From the NCBI GenBank assembly GCA_955652545.1, contig CATPCA010000348.1:1-13236 (forward strand): 13,236 nt of DNA, in the 5' to 3' direction. The position numbers and the translations under genes are program-made. Positions 7,582-13,236 of the stretch are shown piece by piece; positions within the stretch are counted from its first letter, which is position 1; each line of letters starts with the position of its first letter. The stretch is from Candidatus Dormiibacterota bacterium. Lineage in GTDB: Bacteria; Chloroflexota; Dormibacteria; UBA8260. The notes beneath the pieces were generated by a model. The model worked only from the letters and a program-made list of their open reading frames with translations, did no database searches and had not been told where the DNA came from.

Positions 7582-8814
7582 TCAGCCGGCGGCCGACTCG
7601 GGCGGTGTGCTCGGAGGCTCGGGTGCAGAGGGCGGCGAAGCGGCCCCGCTCGGCGCGCGGGCGGCGGCCGGTTCCACCGCGCGGCCACACCCCGCACAGA
7701 ACTTCGCCCCGGCGGCCAATGGCGCGCCGCAGCCGGCGCAGACGTGGGGCTCGGCGGCGGGCAGCGCGGCGCCGCAATTGGTGCAGAACTTCGCCCCGGC
7801 GGTGTTCGCCGTGTTGCAGGCCGGGCAGGTCACCACCGCGGCGGCCCCGTTGCCCGACGGCGACGGCTGGTAGCCTCCGCCACCACCCGCGAAGCCGGGT
7901 GCCGACGGAGGCGCCGGACCGACCGCGGGCATCTGCGTCGCCTGGCCGCCGAGGCCGAGCCCGGCTCCGATGAAGGCGCCACCAACCCCCTGGCCACCCT
8001 TGGCCATGCCCTGGCCGGCGCCGAGCTGCAGCTCACCGGCGGCGTACTGCTGGAACGACCCCGCCAGCCGCGAGTAGGCGGTGTCCCGCGCCAGGGTCTT
8101 GAGCTGCGCCTCGTCCTCGTCGCCGAGGCTGACGGTGAAGTTGCCCATGCGAGCAACCGAGAGACCGTATGCGGCGAGCTGCTGGGCTGAGGCGGCGATC
8201 ACCTCGGCCTCAACCTCGGGTACGTACGCGGCCAGCCCGAGGATGGGCCAGCCTTTGCTGACGACGTGCTGGGTGACGTCGGTGCGCAGCACCTTGATCA
8301 GCTGCTGCGCCACCCAGTCGGTGATGGCGTCGTTGTCGGTGACGTCGACCGTCCCGGTCAGGTTGGTCAGCAGCGTCGAAGGGTCGGTGACTTTCAGCGA
8401 GTACTCGCCGTACACGCCCAGCGACACGACCAACCCGGTGACGGGGTCCTGGACGTTGTCGATCCGCCCGCCGAACTTGAGGTCGGGGTACTCGCGGCTG
8501 CCGACGAAGTAAATCTCGACGCGGTACAGGTTGCCACCGGTGAGGTGGTCCGCGAAGAAGCCGAGGAACGGGACCTCGGTGGCGTCAAGTGCATGGCGGC
8601 CGGGTGGGTGCGTGCCCTTGACCTCGCCCTGGTACATGAAGACCGCCACCTCGTCGGGAGCGACGATCGCGTTGCTGTAGCGGCGGATGTTCAGGTCCGG
8701 CCACTTGAAGACGATCTGCCCCTTGCGAGCGTCAGGGACGGCGATGTTCTCGCGTGGCGAAGGGAAAAAGTCGGGCATCACAGGCCTCTGGGTGGGCGAT
8801 TGGTCTGCGCTCAT
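7582..8814 (-). CDS. SPFH-domain protein with two C-terminal zinc ribbons (YdjI-like)
   Basis: A 410-residue protein with an SPFH (stomatin/prohibitin/flotillin) core at about 30-260, a Gly-rich linker (263-316) and two treble-clef-like zinc ribbons: C330/C333 with C344/C347, and C359/C362 with C373/C376 (CPAC..CTNC, CAGC..CAGC). The tail is Pro/Ser/Ala-rich. This arrangement matches the 'virion core protein-like' SPFH group that includes Bacillus subtilis YdjI, reported to help place PspA at the membrane under stress. No transmembrane helix is seen, so it is probably cytoplasmic and membrane-associated. The start is firm: GGGGAG at 8826-8821 (minus strand) lies 6 nt before the ATG at 8814. 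No PspA or YdjG/H homologue is visible in the window. The gene stands alone, divergent from the TPR gene and convergent with the ABC-2 permease. Confidence 0.88.
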   Translation of the reverse strand: MSADQSPTQRPVMPDFFPSPRENIAVPDARKGQIVFKWPDLNIRRYSNAIVAPDEVAVFMYQGEVKGTHPPGRHALDATEVPFLGFFADHLTGGNLYRVEIYFVGSREYPDLKFGGRIDNVQDPVTGLVVSLGVYGEYSLKVTDPSTLLTNLTGTVDVTDNDAITDWVAQQLIKVLRTDVTQHVVSKGWPILGLAAYVPEVEAEVIAASAQQLAAYGLSVARMGNFTVSLGDEDEAQLKTLARDTAYSRLAGSFQQYAAGELQLGAGQGMAKGGQGVGGAFIGAGLGLGGQATQMPAVGPAPPSAPGFAGGGGGYQPSPSGNGAAAVVTCPACNTANTAGAKFCTNCGAALPAAEPHVCAGCGAPLAAGAKFCAGCGRAVEPAAARAPSGAASPPSAPEPPSTPPESAAG

Positions 8815-9030
8815 TATCGGCTCCCCGCCAGGCGACCAAACGCGCGGTCCGCCGGAGGCGACTCTTCACAGCTTCGTAGCCCGCCGGTGTCGGGGGGGTG
8901 CCGCGACGTGGCCGAGAATGGGCAGGCATCGCCACAGCGGGCTTTTCCGCTCATCCACAGGGGCCACCGTGTTCGCAATGACAGCTGGAGAAGCCACCGC
9001 ACTGCCTCGTGACTGCGCCGTCACTGGACC
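8815..9030. other. Divergent intergenic region between the SPFH gene and the TPR gene
   Basis: About 216 bp (up to 291 bp if the TPR gene starts at 9106) should contain both promoters. The only clear element is the SPFH Shine-Dalgarno at 8821-8826 on the minus strand. I see no strong -35/-10 pair, no long inverted repeat and no RNA gene. A run of seven G residues lies at 8892-8898. On the plus strand TTGCAA at 9062-9067 and GGGAAT at 9086-9091 have 18-bp spacing and could be a weak promoter if translation begins downstream of 9091. Confidence 0.4.
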
Positions 9031-10527
9031 ATGGCAGACGGGCTCCTTTCCATCAGGCAGATTGCAAGAGATGTGCCGCAAGGGTGGGAATCACCAGTGA
9101 TCGCTATGAATGACGCGGTCGACGTCCTCCGCCACGGTTGGCAGGATGCCGCCGGCATCTTTGCGCCCGACAGCCCGGAGATCGCCGAACTGCTCCAGGC
9201 ACGCCTCGAGATGGCGGTGGCCAACCGCTCGCTGGACGAGAACCACCTCCTCGGCGCCATCGATGATGTCGAGTCGATGGCGGCCAGCACGGGCAGCCCG
9301 TCAGGGCAGGCCCTCGCCCGCCGCCTGCGCCGGACCGTCTACGAGTACCTCCTCGCTCTCGATGCGGCGCCGCCTCCGGTCCTCGCCGCGCCGGCGCCCA
9401 CCCCGGCTCCAGCCGTGGAGACGAATGAGCCCGAGGCCGAGCCCGAGGAGGTCACAGCCCTCGGACATCGCGTCCCACCGCTGGACGCCTCCGCCGTGCC
9501 GCCCACGCCCACCGCTGCGGCGGCCGAGGCGGTCGACGTCGCGCCTGTGGACACCCCGACCAACGACGGCGTCGAGGCAGCGCAGACAGGCCTCGAGACA
9601 GCGCCGGCCGTGCAGCCGGCCGCGGCCACGCCGGCGACGCCCCCGGAGGCAGCCGCTCAGCCGGAGGCGACCGAGGCGACCGAGGCAATCGAGGTCACGT
9701 CTGACGGGCAGCCGGACGGTTTTGTCGCCCCCCGGGCTGGGTTCCACACCATCGAGGACACCCATCCCACACACGCTCCCAGCGAGGCGACCGAGTCACC
9801 GCTGCAGATGCCAGCCTTCGCCCAACCCGATGCCGCCGCGGCGCCCCCGGCCAGCCCTGACCGTGCCGAGGGCGACCTGGCGACGTACCAATGGACCCGG
9901 CCGGTTCCCCAGTCCCCGCCCCAGGCCCCCGATACGACCGCGCCCGCACCGGATGGGCACGCCGCTCCCCCAGCCGCTCAGCCGGCGCCGGCGTCCGACG
10001 CTTTCGAGGTCGACCCTGAGAACGGCTGGCACGTCCGCAGGGGCGAGGCCCAAGTACAGGCCACCATGGACGAGGATCCCTTCGAGAACAACCCCCGGCT
10101 GGCCGACCTGCGCCGGCGCATCGATGAGCGCCTCCGTCGCAAGAAGTGCGATGAAGCCGCCGCCCTCCTGCAGGAGCTCGCCCAGGAGACCGGCGGACGG
10201 GTCGTGGCCGAGCTGGCCATGAATGCCGGTGACCGCTGCCAGAGCCTCGGCAAGTCCAACGCCGCGCTGAACTGTTACCTGGCCGGGTCGCGCGCCGATC
10301 CCGTCTATGAGCTGCCCCTGAGCCGGCTCGCGGACATCTGCATCGATGACCAGGACACCGAGCTCGCCGTGTCGTACCTGGAACGCATCGCGCGCCTCTA
10401 CCGGTTCCGCGGTGACGACAAGGCGGCGCTGCGTGTCTACCGGCGCATCGCCACCATCGCGCCGTACCGCGAGGATGTCCTCACGCTGCTGCTCAACGTG
10501 CAGAACACGGGGCGATTCGAGTCCTGA
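9031..10527 (+). CDS. TPR-like protein with a long Ala/Pro-rich linker, upstream of the Tad pilus genes
   Basis: A 498-residue protein, cytoplasmic by appearance, with no signal peptide or membrane helix. Residues about 25-112 are helical and charged. Residues about 113-325 form a low-complexity Ala/Pro/Glu/Thr linker. From about 329 a GWHVRRGEAQV stretch leads into a helical C-terminal domain (345-498) with TPR-like repeats: ADPVYELPLSRLADICID, ELAVSYLERIARLYRFRGD and KAALRVYRRIATIAPYRED show the A/L/Y/P spacing of such repeats. TPR proteins act as scaffolds. The start is uncertain: the ATG at 9031 lacks a Shine-Dalgarno, the in-frame GTG at 9097 has AGGGTGGG about 8 nt upstream, and the ATG at 9106 begins the conserved-looking MNDAVDVLRHGW. 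The first 22 to 25 residues may therefore be untranslated. Position 186 bp ahead of cpaB suggests a role with the pilus, but this is inference; I do not recognise a named family. Confidence 0.82.
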   Translation: MADGLLSIRQIARDVPQGWESPVIAMNDAVDVLRHGWQDAAGIFAPDSPEIAELLQARLEMAVANRSLDENHLLGAIDDVESMAASTGSPSGQALARRLRRTVYEYLLALDAAPPPVLAAPAPTPAPAVETNEPEAEPEEVTALGHRVPPLDASAVPPTPTAAAAEAVDVAPVDTPTNDGVEAAQTGLETAPAVQPAAATPATPPEAAAQPEATEATEAIEVTSDGQPDGFVAPRAGFHTIEDTHPTHAPSEATESPLQMPAFAQPDAAAAPPASPDRAEGDLATYQWTRPVPQSPPQAPDTTAPAPDGHAAPPAAQPAPASDAFEVDPENGWHVRRGEAQVQATMDEDPFENNPRLADLRRRIDERLRRKKCDEAAALLQELAQETGGRVVAELAMNAGDRCQSLGKSNAALNCYLAGSRADPVYELPLSRLADICIDDQDTELAVSYLERIARLYRFRGDDKAALRVYRRIATIAPYREDVLTLLLNVQNTGRFES

Positions 10528-10590
10528 TTCTCCCGTCTCTTCATGACGAGGCGTCAGAACCGGATCGGAGAGTCGATCAGTTTGTTACCA

Positions 10591-10614
10591 GATGGCGACA
10601 CTTGGTCGCCCATC
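10591..10614 (+). other. Hairpin in the gap between the TPR gene and cpaB
   Basis: GATGGCGAC (10591-10599) pairs with GTCGCCCATC (10605-10614) around a 5-base loop, with one bulged C. There is no U-run after it, so it is not a textbook rho-independent terminator. It could end or attenuate transcription from the TPR gene, shape the 5' leader of cpaB, or bind a regulator. A smaller TGACG-AGG-CGTCA hairpin lies at 10544-10556, just after the TPR stop codon. Confidence 0.4.
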
Positions 10615-10656
10615 CTCAGCGAAACTCCTCGAAGGACATAGAACGCGTCCTGCTTC

Positions 10657-10673
10657 GCATCGACGATCGATGC
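10657..10673. repeat. Perfect 7-bp inverted repeat upstream of cpaB
   Basis: GCATCGA (10657-10663), CGA, TCGATGC (10667-10673) form a perfect inverted repeat, ending 40 bp before the cpaB start. It may be an operator for a dimeric regulator or a small hairpin in the cpaB leader. The rest of the 186-bp gap (10528-10713) shows no convincing promoter. Confidence 0.5.
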
Positions 10674-10713
10674 ACCACCACAAACAACGACCTCACAAGC
10701 AAGGGGAACTGAC

Positions 10714-11541
10714 GTGGCCATTCAGCCGAACAAACCGCAGAACCGGGTGTTTCTGCTCGTGGGCGTCGTGCTCGCGGCGGCCGCCGCGCTGGCTGTTCTC
10801 TTTGCGATCAGCCGCACCGGCAGCAACACGCCGACGACCAATGTTGTCGTTGCCAAGACGACGATCTCCGCAGGAACGTCGATCAGCTCCGACATGCTCA
10901 CCACCACAGCCCTCGCCCAGGGAAGCTTCCCTGCTGACGTGTACACCGACCCGGCCCAGGTGGTCGGCAAGACGGCGCCGGTGACGCTGAGCCAGAACAC
11001 CCCGCTGTACACATCGCTGTTCGTCTCGGCGAATCCCGGTGTCCCGGGCCAGCCTGTGCTCGCTCACCTGGACATCACCAAGGGATACGTGGCCATGGCC
11101 ATTCCCGCCACCAGCGGTATCGCCGGCGGCGGAGCCAATGCCGAGCTCGCCTCGGTCGGCTTCTACATCCAGCCGGAGGATCACATCGACATCCTCATTG
11201 ACCCCGGAGCCCCGAATCAGGCAGGCGTGCGCTACTCCTTTCAGGATGTCCGCGTGCTGCGCGTGGGTGCCTCGGGTGCCACCGGCGCTGCCGTGACCTC
11301 GTACATCGTCGAGCTGCCGCGCAGCCAGGCGGAGATCATGACCGCGCTCACCACCCCCGGACGCACCAATGGCCCGGCTGTGCTCAAGTACGTGCTGCGT
11401 CCCCAGAACGAGTGGGGCAAGCGTGACGGCGCCAACGGCTTCGACAAGCCCGTCTACGAGGCCAGCACCGCCGCGCCACTCACCACCGCCGCCGACAGTG
11501 GCGTGACCGCAGCTTCGCTCAACGCGCTGTTCGCCCACTGA
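10714..11541 (+). CDS. cpaB: Flp pilus assembly protein CpaB/RcpC
   Basis: A 275-residue component of the Tad (type IVc, Flp) pilus machine. In Gram-negative bacteria CpaB/RcpC acts outside the inner membrane with the secretin; in monoderm-like lineages it remains as a membrane-anchored assembly factor. A single N-terminal membrane helix (12-32) is followed by a SAF domain (about 43-105: NVVVAKTTISAGTSISSDML, then TPLYTSLF) and the RcpC/CpaB domain (about 115-235), with YVAMAIPAT, the DHIDILI strand and a VLRVGA strand. The C-terminal 40 residues are variable. The start is the GTG at 10714: AAGGGGAA at 10701-10708 is an excellent Shine-Dalgarno at 5 nt. tadB follows after 47 bp, probably in one operon. 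Confidence 0.92.
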   Translation: MAIQPNKPQNRVFLLVGVVLAAAAALAVLFAISRTGSNTPTTNVVVAKTTISAGTSISSDMLTTTALAQGSFPADVYTDPAQVVGKTAPVTLSQNTPLYTSLFVSANPGVPGQPVLAHLDITKGYVAMAIPATSGIAGGGANAELASVGFYIQPEDHIDILIDPGAPNQAGVRYSFQDVRVLRVGASGATGAAVTSYIVELPRSQAEIMTALTTPGRTNGPAVLKYVLRPQNEWGKRDGANGFDKPVYEASTAAPLTTAADSGVTAASLNALFAH

Positions 11542-11588
11542 GTCGACGCACCGGTGAACCGCCGCCCATTTGACGTGGAGAACGGGTG

Positions 11589-12569
11589 ATGACCATCAGC
11601 TTTCCCGCGGTCGCCGCCGCCGTGCTCGCCGCGGGCACGATCTTCAGCCTGACGCTGTGGGCATCGGGCCGGCGTCTGACCGAGGCCGACCGCGTCTCCG
11701 CGCGGCTGAGCCAGTACGGGCGCCCCACCGAGCTTGCTCCGACGCGGGTCAGTACCGGCAACCCGCTTCGAGACATGATCGAGGCGTTCGCCACCATGCT
11801 CAACCCGGTGCTGGCGCGCTCGTCCCACACCGGCAAGCTCGCCGACGACCTGCAGAAGGCCGACCTCAAGCTGAAGTCGTCGGAGTGGGTGCTCGCCGTG
11901 GTGGCATCCGGCATCGTGCTGGGCGGCTTCCTTGCCCTGCGATTCGCCAACCCGATCGTCTTCGTGCTTGGCCCGCTGGGCGCGTGGGCGTTGAGCGCTG
12001 TCTACCTCCGCTTCCGCCAGGGCCGGCGCACGCGCGCGTTCAACAACCAGCTCGGCGACACCATCACGCTGCTCAGCAACGCGCTCAAGGCGGGGTACTC
12101 GTTCGCGCAGGCGCTGGCGTCGGTGGCCAAGAACGGCACGCCCCCCATCTCCGAGGAATTCAGCCGTGCCGTCCGCGAGATCGCGCTCGGCATCACCGTC
12201 GATGACGCACTCAACCACATGGTGATGCGCAACAAGTCCGAGGACTTCGACCTGCTGGTCACCGCCGTGCAGATCCAGCGCGTCGTCGGTGGCAACCTTG
12301 CCGAGATCCTCGACACCATCGCCTACACGATCCGCGAGCGCGTCCGCATCCAGGGTGAGATCCGCACCATCACCGCGCAGGCGCGCATCTCAGGGTCGAT
12401 CATCACCCTGCTCCCGTTCGGGCTCGCCGGCGTGCTCGCGGTCATCTCGCCGTCGTACTTCGGCCCGATGCTTTCGGACAACCTCGGCCACATCATGCTC
12501 GGCGTCGGGGTCTTCTCGATCATCATCGGCGCCGCCGCGATCCAGAAGATCGTGAAGATCGAGGTCTGA
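11589..12569 (+). CDS. tadB: Tad pilus inner-membrane platform protein TadB
   Basis: A 326-residue type II secretion F-domain (T2SSF) membrane protein. TadB and TadC together form the platform on which the CpaF/TadA ATPase acts to assemble or retract Flp pilin. Helices are predicted near 5-24, 98-117, 121-141, 267-288 and 301-320. The T2SSF domain (about 150-285) carries FNNQLGDTITLLSNALKAGYSFAQAL and VGGNLAEILDTIAYTIRER, both hallmarks of TadB. GTG (11586) and ATG (11589) are adjacent in-frame candidates; the ATG is chosen because GGAG at 11577-11580 stands 8 nt away. tadC begins within 5 bp of the stop. The usual cpaF/tadA gene is not between cpaB and this gene. Confidence 0.94.
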   Translation: MTISFPAVAAAVLAAGTIFSLTLWASGRRLTEADRVSARLSQYGRPTELAPTRVSTGNPLRDMIEAFATMLNPVLARSSHTGKLADDLQKADLKLKSSEWVLAVVASGIVLGGFLALRFANPIVFVLGPLGAWALSAVYLRFRQGRRTRAFNNQLGDTITLLSNALKAGYSFAQALASVAKNGTPPISEEFSRAVREIALGITVDDALNHMVMRNKSEDFDLLVTAVQIQRVVGGNLAEILDTIAYTIRERVRIQGEIRTITAQARISGSIITLLPFGLAGVLAVISPSYFGPMLSDNLGHIMLGVGVFSIIIGAAAIQKIVKIEV

Positions 12570-12573
12570 CGTG

Positions 12574-13236
12574 ATGCTTGCTGCAGCCGCCGCCCTGGCC
12601 GCCTTCATCGGTGTCAGCTTCATCATCTTCGGCCTGACCAGCCGCTCCACAGCGACGCAGGCCGATCTTCTCGAGGCTCGCCTGGCCCAGTTCACCGAGA
12701 CCGGACACCACATCACCAGCCTGTCCGAGGCCGAACTGAGTCTCCCCTTCGCCGACCGCGTCATCAAGCCTGTCTTCGACAAGTTGGGCCGGATCATGTC
12801 GCGGCGCATGGAGGGCGGCCAGCTGCAGGCCATCCAGGAGCGGCTCAACCTTGCCGGGCGGCCGGGCGGCCTCACCGCCGGTGGTTTCGTCGCGCTGCAG
12901 CTCATGTCAACCGTCGTGGGCGCCGCGCTCGGCGTCGGCCTCGCCCTGCTGCTCAACCTGAGCGCGCCGCTGCTCTACCTCGCACCGGTCGCCTTGTGCG
13001 TCGTCGGGTACCTCGCGCCGGCCTCGACGATCTCGCGACGCATCCGCAAGCGCCAGAAGGAGATCCTGCTGGCGCTGCCGAGCGCGCTCGACCTGCTGAC
13101 CATCAGCGTGGAGGCCGGCCTGGCGTTCGACGCCGCGCTCACGCGGGTCACGGACAAATACCACAACGCCCTCGCCTCCGAGTTCACGCAGGTGCTCAAC
13201 GAGGTGCGCCTCGGACGTCCCCGGCTGGAGGCGCAC
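12574..13236 (+). CDS. tadC: Tad pilus inner-membrane platform protein TadC (3' end beyond the window)
   Basis: The first 221 codons of tadC, read by hand without a stop to the window edge; the family is usually about 300 residues, so roughly a quarter is missing. A helix at 2-21 is followed by a cytoplasmic stretch (22-95), two helices near 104-128 and 131-150, and the beginning of the T2SSF domain (from about 163). ALPSALDLLTISVEAGLAFDAAL and VLNEVRLGRPRLEAH are the conserved TadC signatures. Like tadB it opens with GTGATG: the GTG at 12571 and the ATG at 12574 are both in frame, and GAGG at 12561-12564 lies 6 or 9 nt away, so the start is uncertain by one codon. It is almost certainly co-translated with tadB and forms the paired platform subunit. 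Confidence 0.93.
   Translation, partial: MLAAAAALAAFIGVSFIIFGLTSRSTATQADLLEARLAQFTETGHHITSLSEAELSLPFADRVIKPVFDKLGRIMSRRMEGGQLQAIQERLNLAGRPGGLTAGGFVALQLMSTVVGAALGVGLALLLNLSAPLLYLAPVALCVVGYLAPASTISRRIRKRQKEILLALPSALDLLTISVEAGLAFDAALTRVTDKYHNALASEFTQVLNEVRLGRPRLEAH

Noticed and set aside
8266..9012. Plus-strand 248-codon open frame opposite the SPFH gene
   Set aside because: It is antisense to the SPFH coding region, which has a strong Shine-Dalgarno and clear domains. The translation shows only charged low-complexity sequence.
1..13236. Mobile element, CRISPR array, defence island or tRNA
   Set aside because: No transposase, integrase, terminal repeats, regularly spaced repeats, toxin-antitoxin pair or cloverleaf structure was recognised on either strand.

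Overview
The window is high-GC bacterial chromosome, densely coding, with no phage, transposon, CRISPR, rRNA or tRNA signal that I can see. GTG and TTG starts, 4-bp GTGA stop/start overlaps, a probable leaderless promoter, Ala/Pro-rich linkers and a Tad (Flp) pilus locus suggest an actinobacterial-like soil lineage such as Actinomycetota, Candidatus Dormibacterota or a high-GC Chloroflexota. The sequence alone does not settle which.

Layout. (1) Positions 1-319, minus strand: the 5' end of a gene that leaves the window to the left, with a good Shine-Dalgarno and a Pro/Ala-rich N-terminus of unknown function. (2) Positions 320-544: a divergent intergenic region with a GTTAC-N5-GTTAC direct repeat. 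(3) Positions 545-7574, plus strand: an envelope/export block. It holds a secreted CAP-domain (SCP/YkwD) protein, a MacB/LolD-type ABC ATPase, its large two-FtsX-domain permease, a small predicted lipoprotein, and then a second ABC exporter of the DrrA/DrrB type (ATPase plus ABC-2 permease). Both ATPase/permease pairs are joined by GTGA overlaps. (4) Positions 8814-7582, minus strand: an SPFH-domain protein with two C-terminal zinc ribbons (YdjI-like), convergent with the ABC-2 permease. (5) Positions 9031-10527, plus strand: a TPR-containing protein with a long disordered Ala/Pro linker. (6) Positions 10714-13236, plus strand: the Tad pilus genes cpaB, tadB and tadC, the last cut by the window edge.

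How the genes may work together. The ABC genes, lipoprotein and CAP protein look like a cell-envelope module in which ATP-driven MacB-like and DrrAB-like machines act beside exported partners. The SPFH protein fits membrane organisation or stress. The Tad genes form the inner-membrane platform and the CpaB assembly factor of a type IVc pilus. The motor ATPase (CpaF/TadA) and CpaE/TadZ, often found between cpaB and tadB, are absent from this stretch and must lie elsewhere. The TPR protein immediately upstream is a candidate accessory factor by position only.

Nothing here is clearly a new defence or mobile system. The points most worth a second look are the Tad gene order with the ATPase missing, the lipoprotein behind the MacB-like permease, the SPFH/double-zinc-ribbon architecture, the unrecognised TPR and left-edge proteins, and several short intergenic DNA structures.
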